DNA from: Deltaproteobacteria bacterium ADurb.Bin207
Lineage (GTDB): Bacteria; Myxococcota_A; Polyangia; Polyangiales; Polyangiaceae
Assembly (NCBI GenBank): GCA_002070115.1
Contig: MWCO01000027.1
Coordinates: forward strand, 1-64,000
DNA: 64,000 nucleotides
Direction: 5' to 3'
Positions 52,663-60,485 of this stretch are shown here, one piece after another. The stretch's first letter is position 1. Each line of letters starts with the position of its first letter. The notes beneath the pieces were generated by a model that saw only the letters and a program-made list of their open reading frames with translations, was not told the origin of the DNA and ran no database searches. Made by a program: the position numbers and the translations under genes.

Positions 52663-52676
52663 GGTTCAAGACCAGC

Positions 52677-52904
52677 TCACATTCCGCATGTCCCCCCAGG
52701 ACAACAAGAACCCGTAGAGCATCCTCCCCAGGAGCCTTCGCTCGCCATCACGCTGGAGCCCGAAGCGCCCACGGAAAACGTCGATAGATGTTTGACGACT
52801 TTGTTGGATTGGCAGCGTGGGCAAGTCACCCCTTCACAATGGGTGAACACCAGTTCTTCGAAGCGATTATTACATTCTCCACACGAAAACTCGTAGATTG
52901 GCAT
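52677..52904 (-). CDS. FmdB family zinc-ribbon protein
   Basis: 75 aa starting MPIYEFSCGECNNRFEEL, the FmdB signature with C-x-x-C, then CEGVTCPRCQSNKV as the second metal pair, and a Ser/Gly/Cys tail GGCSTGSCCPGGTC. AGGAG precedes the ATG. Putative regulatory protein; function not proven. 26 bases downstream of the CcdA-Trx gene, so probably co-transcribed. Convergent with the protease, 14 bases apart. Confidence 0.9.
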   Translation of the reverse strand: MPIYEFSCGECNNRFEELVFTHCEGVTCPRCQSNKVVKHLSTFSVGASGSSVMASEGSWGGCSTGSCCPGGTCGM

Positions 52905-52930
52905 GACCGATTCTCCTTGAATAGCCGGCT

Positions 52931-54094
52931 TCATTCCGGCTGAGAGCACTCCACCGCCGCGGCAGAATTCCCGTCGGAATCTGTCAGGGAGGCTCGTTCG
53001 CACGAGGGTTGCCCGTCTTCGAACTCGGTGCGTCCTTGCTCACCAGCACAAACGGCGTCCATGAGCGCCGCGGCGGCCGCACGCAGGTCCGCAAGCTCCC
53101 GTTCCCCATAAATCTGCCCTTTTTCTACCCCATCGGAACCGTAAAGCTTGAACGTGGGTACCGCGTGTATCCCGAGTTGCCGTCCGAGATGGGCGTTGCG
53201 AGGATCCGAAAGATTCACCGTGAGTATCTCCACCCCACGACGAACACAATCTTGTTTGAGCTGGTCGACCCGTGGTTTCATTCGTTCACACACGGGGCAG
53301 TTTTCGTCATAAAACTCCACCAAACGAGGTTTGGGCGTCGGAGAACCCAAAGCAGGACCTACCGTAATGTCATCGTCGGCGATGACCACCAGAGACGAGG
53401 AAGCCGAAGGTTCCCTTGCCGCGGCTATCACCGCGGGAATTGCCAACGCAAGCCCCACAGCCACCATGACCACCCCTGTGGCTTTCTCGATTTTGGGCAG
53501 GTGACGATTGAGTTTTCGCAGCAGGGGCACCAATCGGTCCGCCAGCACACTGACGACGAGCAGCGGAAGGCCCACGCCCATGCTGTACACGAAAAGGTAG
53601 CCCCCTCCCGCCAACGCGCTGTCTGTCGTCGCAGCCGTGTACGTGAGCACGGAGCCAAGAATAGGACCTACACAGGGAGTCCATCCCAGGGCAAAAACGA
53701 CTCCGAAAAGAAACGCGTCGAAAGCTCTGGAACCGGTTTTGAATTGTTTGACCTGAAAGGTTCTTTCAAGAAATCCAATTCGCAGCAGGCCAAGATACTT
53801 CAGACCGAAAAGAACGATGATGACGCCGCCAGCGATGAGCAAAACGTCTCGATGGTGACGCAACACCGAGCCGATGGACGACGCCCCCAATCCCAGGAAC
53901 GTGAATACGAGGCTGAATCCAGCCACGAATAGCGTCGCGGATCCCAAAAGCCGAAAGCGAGCGCTCGGTGCTTTCGCGGAATCCAAGCTCGCCCCTAGCA
54001 GCAGGGACAGGTAGACAGGGAGCATCGGTAGGATGCACGGCGTGACGAGGGTGAGCAGCCCAGCGCCAAAGATCGATAAGATACTGTGTTCCAT
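52931..54094 (-). CDS. CcdA/DsbD-type thiol transporter fused to thioredoxin domain
   Basis: 387 aa. N-terminal six-span CcdA core: LTLVTPCILPMLPVYLSLLL with the first redox Cys, and FALGWTPCVGPILGSVLTYT with the second. The C-terminal third is a thioredoxin fold: VEFYDENCPVCERMKPRVDQ with CPVC, then AVPTFKLYG with the cis-Pro. The domain order is that of DsbD without its N-terminal domain. It moves reducing power from the cytosol across the inner membrane to periplasmic cysteines, which fits a Cys-rich secretome. No clear SD before ATG. Confidence 0.9.
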   Translation of the reverse strand: MEHSILSIFGAGLLTLVTPCILPMLPVYLSLLLGASLDSAKAPSARFRLLGSATLFVAGFSLVFTFLGLGASSIGSVLRHHRDVLLIAGGVIIVLFGLKYLGLLRIGFLERTFQVKQFKTGSRAFDAFLFGVVFALGWTPCVGPILGSVLTYTAATTDSALAGGGYLFVYSMGVGLPLLVVSVLADRLVPLLRKLNRHLPKIEKATGVVMVAVGLALAIPAVIAAAREPSASSSLVVIADDDITVGPALGSPTPKPRLVEFYDENCPVCERMKPRVDQLKQDCVRRGVEILTVNLSDPRNAHLGRQLGIHAVPTFKLYGSDGVEKGQIYGERELADLRAAAAALMDAVCAGEQGRTEFEDGQPSCERASLTDSDGNSAAAVECSQPE

Positions 54095-54164
54095 GGGCGG
54101 GTAATGGTGTTCGTTGGAGCCCGACGACCACCAAAGGGTTCACGGCAAAGCATCCGGACCGTTT

Positions 54165-54866
54165 TCACGGTTTGGAAAAAAGGGCCTGTCGTAAGCTTTC
54201 TACCCCCCAGCGCCCTTCCAAACTGCCATGAACCACGTGGCGCGCGAGATGAGTTCGATGATCATCCGGACGGTTTGCCAAAATTCTGCGCAAATCCGGA
54301 TAAGCTCCGGCAACGAAAGAAGCAAACTCGACCCCATCACACTCGCCAACCTTACGGCCCACGATGATGGCGTTGATTCGCAGCGGCGATGATTCCAGAT
54401 AGCTGATCGCTTCCATCGGCGTTTTCGCCCCATGGGTCTGCACCCCAATGGCTTGAAGACCCATCGACAACCAGCGAAGTTCTCGCTCCGAAGACGAAGC
54501 AATCAAGCATCGGGGAAACATGCCCAGCGCCAGTTCCGTTACGATGAGGTTGCCAATATTATCCTCGTTCTTCGCTTCGAGCGGAGCGAATTGGATGACC
54601 ACGCGATTCTCGCGGCTCCGCTGTGGAAGCGTTCGCAATACCGTGCCCCGTACATGCATCGTTTGATAGCCGGGAATCATCAACCGAAGAGAAGCTTTCG
54701 ACCCCGCCGACAACGGAGTCATCCCGGTCAACGCCACGCCTCCCCGCGATAAATCATGTACCGCATACAATCCGGTCGCTCGCTTCGTCGTGCATTGCGC
54801 AACAGCATGACGAGGCTGAATACGATAGGCGCGTCGACGATCCACCGATGGGCTTGACTGGCTCAT
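54165..54866 (-). CDS. PilZ domain protein with degenerate receiver domain
   Basis: 233 aa. MSQSSPSVDRRRAYRIQPR with AGGAGGT upstream; RRAYR and DLSRGGVAL are the RxxxR and [D/N]xSxxG motifs that bind cyclic di-GMP. Residues about 110-233 follow a response-regulator fold (RCLIASSSERELRWLSMGLQ, AIIVGRKVGECDGVEFASF) but the phospho-acceptor Asp position is Gly (IIVGR instead of LLDxx), so it should not be phosphorylated. Probably a c-di-GMP effector acting by contact with a partner. Downstream of the STN-membrane gene, same strand. Confidence 0.82.
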   Translation of the reverse strand: MSQSSPSVDRRRAYRIQPRHAVAQCTTKRATGLYAVHDLSRGGVALTGMTPLSAGSKASLRLMIPGYQTMHVRGTVLRTLPQRSRENRVVIQFAPLEAKNEDNIGNLIVTELALGMFPRCLIASSSERELRWLSMGLQAIGVQTHGAKTPMEAISYLESSPLRINAIIVGRKVGECDGVEFASFVAGAYPDLRRILANRPDDHRTHLARHVVHGSLEGRWGVESLRQALFSKP

Positions 54867-54991
54867 GGGAACCTCCTGGACAGCGAGGTCTGAAACGCCA
54901 CACGACCCACCGTCATGGCGCGAAGTGCGCGTCCCATACCCTTGTCTTTGAGCGATGCCCCCATGACCGCAAGCCTTTCGACGACTCTTCT

Positions 54992-56251
54992 TCAGACTCG
55001 TGAACGCTTCGCTAGCAAGCTGGCACCACGGGTGGCAACGATGGTTCCAAACCCAAGCAATACAACTACGAATAGAACGATGGTTCCCAACAAGGGCAGC
55101 GCTTTGGCAAGCAAAAACAGCAAACACCCCAGCGCGAGATGGGTGTACGGATTGCGTGTTCGATGACCGAGCAAGGCGCTTCCCAGCACAGCCAGAACAC
55201 TCGTCACACCCGCGTACGCCCCCATGATGACCAGCAACAAAGCAACAATCGCGATGGGAATGCCTACCACGCTGATGGTGAGGGCAAGTAGCAATGCGGC
55301 AAAACAGATCGTACCGACGATACCAAGCGCCAGCGAACGCATGGGACGAGCAGCCACTTCCGCTTGTAGCTCGCGCATTTGCGAAGAAGCAAGCGCCAGA
55401 AACACGGATCCAAGCAAGAACAAAACAGCGATTTCCGCAATGGCTCTTCCCGCGGCTGTGAGCACTCGCCGATACCAAGGCCATGCATTGCCCTCATTCG
55501 CCTCGTCCTTCTCGCCCATGGAATTGGAGGCGGAACGTCCGCCAATCTGCGCGGTATCGCCCCTTCGCAACACGCCACCTACGACACCCACATCACCGTC
55601 GACACGCGAGCCATCATCCACATGCAAAGACCCACCCACGGCCGTTGCATCTCCCATCACGTGTGCGCCACGATGAATTCTCGCCGACCCTCCAATGACC
55701 GTAACATCGCCCGTCGCGGTGCCAAACACATCTGCAGAGCCTCCGAACACCACCACGTCGCGGACGACTTCATCTTTTTCGATCCGTGTGCTGCCACCAG
55801 TCAATACGCGATCTTGCGGCTTGCTGGCCGTGGGTAGAGCGTCGGGGGGCGGCGCGGAAGAAGGGGGGGAAGCCGACGACGATGAAGCTATAAGTGTTGG
55901 TTTTATAACATCTTTTTCTATTGCTATGAGGCTCCCTTCTCGCCTTGCCACATAGTCGTCGTCCGCCAAAATCATCGACAGAACGTTGACGGCAGGCTGC
56001 TTGTGAACGACCAGATCGATGACATCGGTTTTCGGAGAATGAATGACGATACTCCACCCCATCGCATCGGCTAACCGCCGAATGGCTTCCGAACGAGTAA
56101 GCCCTTGGGCCTCTAGAGAAACGGCAGAATCCGCATCGGGCCAAGGGCCTTCCAAACGCACGGCAGCGTTGGCTCGTGTGGCGAGCAGCGTAACCGCTAC
56201 CACCCCTACGAGAAGCCATGCGGGCAGACGAAAGGATTCGAGGGATTTCAT
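54992..56251 (-). CDS. STN-like domain + beta-helix + membrane protein in sigma-factor operon
   Basis: 419 aa. Signal LVGVVAVTLLATRANA. N-terminal STN/secretin-like domain (LTRSEAIRRLADAMGWSIVI, LVVHKQPAVNVLSMILADDD, GSLIAIEKDVIKP). Ser/Pro linker; then a bactofilin-like parallel repeat (VFGTATGDVTVIGGSARIHR, HVMGDATAVGGSLHVDDGSR, DGDVGVVGGVLR). Four membrane helices at the C-terminus (AIAEIAVLFLLGSVFLALAS, IVGTICFAALLLALTI, IAIVALLLVIMGAYAGVTSV, LLFLLAKALPLLGTIVLF). Overlaps the anti-sigma stop by ATGA. Unusual combination; role unknown. Confidence 0.75.
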   Translation of the reverse strand: MKSLESFRLPAWLLVGVVAVTLLATRANAAVRLEGPWPDADSAVSLEAQGLTRSEAIRRLADAMGWSIVIHSPKTDVIDLVVHKQPAVNVLSMILADDDYVARREGSLIAIEKDVIKPTLIASSSSASPPSSAPPPDALPTASKPQDRVLTGGSTRIEKDEVVRDVVVFGGSADVFGTATGDVTVIGGSARIHRGAHVMGDATAVGGSLHVDDGSRVDGDVGVVGGVLRRGDTAQIGGRSASNSMGEKDEANEGNAWPWYRRVLTAAGRAIAEIAVLFLLGSVFLALASSQMRELQAEVAARPMRSLALGIVGTICFAALLLALTISVVGIPIAIVALLLVIMGAYAGVTSVLAVLGSALLGHRTRNPYTHLALGCLLFLLAKALPLLGTIVLFVVVLLGFGTIVATRGASLLAKRSRV

Positions 56252-56760
56252 CGCGTTTCTCCGTAGGAGGCGGTTTGTCGGGGAAGGGAACGGACGATCG
56301 TGGCGGCACCGGCAAGCAGAACGACGATGGCGATCAAAAAGACCAATGCGATGAAATGGGCCATGTCCTCGGAACGGGATAACACAACCAAAGCGCGCGT
56401 CAGGTTCGGAACGACGGCCGAGAGCGTATGAGCCAGGTTTTGTGCTTTGGCGACAAATCCCCCAAGGGAAGGCAATGCGCCGAGCAACGCCAGAACCAAC
56501 ACGGTCAGCAACGACGGAAGGGAAAGAGGCCAGGGGATTTGCCGATACGATTGCTGCTGCAACAAGGTCTGTGCTTGTGCGGATAACAGAAAAGCATCTC
56601 CCAGACGGATCGCGCACGGCTCGCATTCGTTCGCATGCTCACGAACGCAAAGGGGAACGAGCGCATCCTGTCCATCGGCCAGCGCATCGAGCGCAACATC
56701 CGAAAGATGACCATCCTTTTGCCAAAGGATGTCCGAGGGAATCATCCTAGGTTCGCTCAT
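56248..56760 (-). CDS. Zinc-binding (ZAS) anti-sigma factor
   Basis: 170 aa starting MSEPRMIPSDILW. N-terminal cytosolic motif REHANECEPCAIRLGD, the HxxxCxxC of ZAS anti-sigma factors. Membrane helices SLPSLLTVLVLALLGALPSL and FIALVFLIAIVVLLAGAATI. It begins by overlap (ATGA) with the sigma-factor stop and ends overlapping the next gene, so the three are translated in fixed ratio. Predicted to hold the ECF sigma factor inactive at the membrane until an envelope signal arrives. Confidence 0.85.
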   Translation of the reverse strand: MSEPRMIPSDILWQKDGHLSDVALDALADGQDALVPLCVREHANECEPCAIRLGDAFLLSAQAQTLLQQQSYRQIPWPLSLPSLLTVLVLALLGALPSLGGFVAKAQNLAHTLSAVVPNLTRALVVLSRSEDMAHFIALVFLIAIVVLLAGAATIVRSLPRQTASYGETR

Positions 56761-57356
56761 GGTTTCCTCGATTCGGCATGTATTTCGGTAAAAATGGCTC
56801 TTCGTCCACGAGATATCCACGTGGCCACCGTGCCAAGAGGAACTCCGAGGCGCTCGGCAATATCCTGATAGCCAAGGCCTTCCACGTGAAACAGCAGCAT
56901 GGCTTTTCGTTGTCCTTCGGTCAGTTCGTTCATGGCCGCGCGCAACTGTCGTTCGCGACGCAATTGATCCATCTGTTCATCGAGCGCTGGGCGGGGGTCG
57001 GCGATCCGGTCGTAGATGATCGAGGACGAATCGCTTTCATCGGGGGATTCGTTCTGCACACGCCGCAAGGTATTTTGTCGGGCACGATGGTGGTCTAGGG
57101 CTACGTGTCGCGCGATTCCCAGAAGCCATGGACGAAGGGCTTTGTCGGGGCATAGTCGGGCGTATCCTTCAAGGGCGCGGCGTAAGACTTCTTGAACACA
57201 ATCCTCCACATCCGCGTGATCGCGTCGTTCACGAAGCATCGAAGCGATGACCGCGCGTACGATGGGAATATGCTCAGCCACCTCCTCGCCGAAGGAACGA
57301 GGTGCCGTGACAGCAGGCACGGGACGGCAAGGGGGGGACATGAGGGCCGGCATCAT
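56757..57356 (-). CDS. ECF-type RNA polymerase sigma factor
   Basis: 199 aa. Sigma2 region: VIASMLRERRDHADVEDCVQ, EVLRRALEGY, KALRPWLLGIARHVALDHHR. Sigma4: ELTEGQRKAMLLFHVEGLGY, QDIAERLGVPLGTVATWISR, the HTH. An acidic linker (NESPDESDSSSIIYDR) joins them. First gene of the sigma/anti-sigma/STN operon; 62 bases after the phosphatase gene. The ATG next to it (MMPALM) leaves the exact start open by one codon. Confidence 0.93.
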   Translation of the reverse strand: MMPALMSPPCRPVPAVTAPRSFGEEVAEHIPIVRAVIASMLRERRDHADVEDCVQEVLRRALEGYARLCPDKALRPWLLGIARHVALDHHRARQNTLRRVQNESPDESDSSSIIYDRIADPRPALDEQMDQLRRERQLRAAMNELTEGQRKAMLLFHVEGLGYQDIAERLGVPLGTVATWISRGRRAIFTEIHAESRKP

Positions 57357-57418
57357 TGTGCGCCGGATCCTTCGTTTTGGCAGACCAGATTATTTCATCG
57401 GGATAGCCTGGTCCCCAT

Positions 57419-59155
57419 TCAAATCTCGTACATACGCCCACCGTGTCGCGGGAAGTAGGGACGCCTCGCCACCAAAAACGTGCTGTCATCGGTGGCAAGT
57501 TGCGAACCTCGATAGGCGGTGAGCCGCTGGAGGACTCGTTCGCGGTATTCCTCGACGGTGGCGTGGGGTTCACGTTGAACGATATCGGCCAGGTGGGCGC
57601 TAAGGCGCTCTTCACCGAGAGCGACTTGGTTTTCGTCCACCATTTCCGTCAGGCCATCGGAATAAAGGACCAACAATTCATTGCCGATGAGCATGGATCG
57701 TTCCATTTCCATGCGTGTTTCCATCATTCCCAACGCAACATTTCGTTCGGATTGAAGCTGTCGAACGCGTCCATCGGGACTGACGGCGAAAGCGGGTGGA
57801 TGACCGGCGTTGACGACTTCGAGTTCGCCGCTCATCGTATCGATGGCAACGAGCATCATCGTCACGAAGGAGTGTTCGGGCAGATAGCTACACAGGTAGG
57901 TGTTGCAGCTTTGGATGAGTTGGGAAAGGTTTCCGCCCGCGTCGATGGTGGCATGCACCATCGTATGCAAACTGGAAGCGACCAACGCGGCTTGCAACCC
58001 TTTGCCGCAAACGTCGGCGATCGCGAGCAGAATACGCCCGTCGGGCATCGGAACGATATCGACATAATCACCACCGACCCAACGGCATGGTTCGTATCCG
58101 ATGGCGACATCCAAGCCTTCGATATGCAGAGTTCGCGGCACCAGCCCATCTTGGATTTGCCTGGCCATCTGCAATTCACGTTCGACGAACGCGGATTGTC
58201 GGACGTGTTTTCGCATGTCCCAAACGAGTTCCGCTTGTTGATACGCTTCAGCCACGAGTGCAACGAGGGTGAGCCACTCGGCGGTACCGTAAGAGGGGGG
58301 AAACTCGACATATAGGGCGTCGAGTTTATGGTCCTCCATGTCGAGAGGGCATGCGACAACCGCGAGTTGGCGGATGGCATTGGGCATGGAAAGGCGGCGT
58401 ATTCCGTGTCCGGAGTACATTCCATTGCTTCCCAGAACGGGTTCTCGGGTATCCCACAAGGTTTTGAGCACACCGATGGAAACCTGTCGTCCTGGGGAGG
58501 GGATAGAAGGATTGCGCAGGAAAGGTCCGCTTACGATTTTCGTGGGTTTTCCATCGCGCATGCGGATGGTGACGACCGAATCGGCGGGGAAGTCCGAACC
58601 CACGATAAATTCGCAGAGGGTACGAAGTCGTTTCGCGGGGTCTTCGACGCTCATGAGTTGTCGACCGAGCGCCATGACGGTGGTCAAATGGCTCGCGTTG
58701 ATCTGCGGGGAATCGGTAATTTTAGGCAATACGGTGATGAGGGTGGCATCCTCATCGGCCATGAGGTGAGCCGGAGCGTCTGGCAACGGATGGAAGGAGT
58801 CGGCGCGCTCTCGGACTTCTCTTGCGCCTGGGATATGGAGACGAAGGGAGAAGTCACCGATGCCGATGGTATCTCCGGGGTTGAGCATTCGTTCTTCGAC
58901 CAGGGAGCCGTTGACATACGTGCCGTTGGTGCTTCGCAGATCATGAACCCACCAGCGACCGAACGGATCGAAAACGAGTTCAGCATGCGAGCGGGATACG
59001 GTGGTGTGGTCAAGAACGATTTGGGCTTGTGGATTGCGGCCAAGAATGAGGTGAGAACCGGATAAGGTCTGTCGCTGGACACCGGGGATGCCGACGCGAG
59101 AGATTTCGAGAAATCCTTTGACGTCGGGGGTAGGCAGGCTATCGCTTTGAGACAT
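57419..59155 (-). CDS. FHA-GAF-PP2C (SpoIIE-type) phosphatase
   Basis: 578 aa. FHA domain about residues 15-110 (GSHLILGRNPQAQIVLDH, TTVSRSHAELVFD, DLRSTNGTYVNGSL) binds phospho-threonine. GAF-like region about 150-330 (GRQLMSVEDPAKRLRTLCEF). PP2C/SpoIIE phosphatase about 345-575 (ELQMARQIQDGLVPRTL, GGDYVDIVPMPDGRILLAIA, DVCGKGLQAALVASSLHTMV, VLYSDGLTEMVDENQ) with the metal Asp residues. RsbU-like domain order: probably dephosphorylates an anti-sigma antagonist or kinase substrate. Directly upstream of the ECF sigma gene. Confidence 0.93.
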   Translation of the reverse strand: MSQSDSLPTPDVKGFLEISRVGIPGVQRQTLSGSHLILGRNPQAQIVLDHTTVSRSHAELVFDPFGRWWVHDLRSTNGTYVNGSLVEERMLNPGDTIGIGDFSLRLHIPGAREVRERADSFHPLPDAPAHLMADEDATLITVLPKITDSPQINASHLTTVMALGRQLMSVEDPAKRLRTLCEFIVGSDFPADSVVTIRMRDGKPTKIVSGPFLRNPSIPSPGRQVSIGVLKTLWDTREPVLGSNGMYSGHGIRRLSMPNAIRQLAVVACPLDMEDHKLDALYVEFPPSYGTAEWLTLVALVAEAYQQAELVWDMRKHVRQSAFVERELQMARQIQDGLVPRTLHIEGLDVAIGYEPCRWVGGDYVDIVPMPDGRILLAIADVCGKGLQAALVASSLHTMVHATIDAGGNLSQLIQSCNTYLCSYLPEHSFVTMMLVAIDTMSGELEVVNAGHPPAFAVSPDGRVRQLQSERNVALGMMETRMEMERSMLIGNELLVLYSDGLTEMVDENQVALGEERLSAHLADIVQREPHATVEEYRERVLQRLTAYRGSQLATDDSTFLVARRPYFPRHGGRMYEI

Positions 59156-59508
59156 ACGTAATTCGACGTGTAGACGATTCTGGAGGAAAAATCTCGATCT
59201 TCCTTATCCGTCGGCTCGACTCGGGAGGAAACAGTCAGCCAGGACGGTTGCGTCGGGGACGAACGCTCTTATATCTGAACGGTCCTTTCCAACCGTCCTG
59301 ATCGTGGCGTTGTTCACGCAACGGTTCGCGACGGAGTGGAAATTGATGTGCCAATAACGATCAAACGACTCAAATGAATGGATTAAGAGCCTCTATCCAG
59401 CCTTCCGTTGGCACCAAGGACGTGCTACGCGACAAGGTTCGATATGGCAAAAGTCGCAGTCGAGTCGCTGCGGCTTGAGGTTTTCCAACCGAGCAGCAAG
59501 GGGTGATT
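59156..59508. other. Divergent spacer with inverted repeat
   Basis: 353 bases between the divergent phosphatase and NadE-like genes. It contains an 11-bp inverted repeat (59240-59250 and 59290-59300). No gene seen. Confidence 0.4.
59240..59300. promoter_or_regulatory. Inverted repeat CAGGACGGTTG ... CAACCGTCCTG
   Basis: Two perfect 11-bp arms separated by 39 bases, in a spacer that must carry promoters of two divergent genes. Possible looping operator or RNA hairpin; no regulator identified. Confidence 0.35.
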
Positions 59509-60483
59509 ATGTTCTCTCGCGACGTACTGAAGATCGATGCGGCGGCGGTAGCGGAGACGATCCAGGCGCAAATCCGAGAACAGGTTCTTGGAACGTTGCG
59601 ACGCAAAGGAGCTGTCGTTGGCTTGTCTGGAGGTATCGATAGTTCCGTGGTTGCGGCGTTATGCGCCAGGGCCCTTGGCAAAGAGCGGGTGTTGGGTCTG
59701 TTCATGCCTGAACATCATTCTTCCGACGACTCGTTGATGCTGGGTCAAATGCTGGTTTCGGCGATCGGCATCGACGCGCAGATCGAAAATCTTGGACCGA
59801 CCCTCGAGGCGGCTGGTTGTTATCGTCGTCAGGAAGAAGCGATTCGGACGGTATTTCCCGAGTATGGTCCTGGATTCAAGAGCAAGATCACGTTGCCTTC
59901 GATTCTCGAGGGCAATCGGCTCAACGTATTTCAACTCACCATTCAAACGCCGCAAGGGGAAATCAAGTCTTCACGCATGAAGCCCGCGGCCTACCTGCAA
60001 TTGGTTGCCGCCACCAACTTCAAACAGCGATTGCGAAAAATGATGGAGTACTATCACGCCGACCGGCTGAATTACGCCGTGGCGGGCACCCCCAACCGTC
60101 TCGAATACGATCAAGGATTTTTCGTCAAGCAAGGCGATGGCGCCGCGGACTTCAAACCCATCGCTCACCTGTACAAAACACAGGTCTTCGCCCTTGCGGA
60201 GTTCCTCGGCGTGCCCGAGGAGATCCGTCGTCGCACCCCAACCACGGACACATACTCCATGGCGCAAACCCAAGAAGAATTCTATTTCGCCCTTCCCTAC
60301 GACCGCATGGACTTGTGTTTATACGGCCACAATCACGGCGTTGCTCCAGCGGAAGTGGCACCGGTCGTAGACCTGCTACCCGACCAAGTCGAACGTGTCT
60401 ACAAGGATATCGAGGCGAAACGTCGCACCACCCAATACCTACACTTGCGCCCATTGCTTGTGGAGCCGGTCAACGAGGTTTGA
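59509..60483 (+). CDS. NAD+ synthase-like (NadE family) amidotransferase/synthetase
   Basis: 324 aa. N-type ATP pyrophosphatase: VVGLSGGIDSSVVAALCARA P-loop, LGLFMPEHHSSDDSLMLGQM, MMEYYHADRLNYAVAGTPNR, QGFFVKQGDGAADFKPIAHL and LYKTQVFALAEFLGVPEEIR. These are NadE active-site blocks, and all appear intact. No nitrilase (glutaminase) domain, so ammonia must come from elsewhere. In polysaccharide-type clusters this NadE branch sits beside AsnB-like genes, so it may amidate a sugar or lipid precursor rather than (or besides) making NAD. ATG chosen over an upstream GTG; AAGGGG as RBS. Confidence 0.85.
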   Translation: MFSRDVLKIDAAAVAETIQAQIREQVLGTLRRKGAVVGLSGGIDSSVVAALCARALGKERVLGLFMPEHHSSDDSLMLGQMLVSAIGIDAQIENLGPTLEAAGCYRRQEEAIRTVFPEYGPGFKSKITLPSILEGNRLNVFQLTIQTPQGEIKSSRMKPAAYLQLVAATNFKQRLRKMMEYYHADRLNYAVAGTPNRLEYDQGFFVKQGDGAADFKPIAHLYKTQVFALAEFLGVPEEIRRRTPTTDTYSMAQTQEEFYFALPYDRMDLCLYGHNHGVAPAEVAPVVDLLPDQVERVYKDIEAKRRTTQYLHLRPLLVEPVNEV

Positions 60484-60485
60484 GC

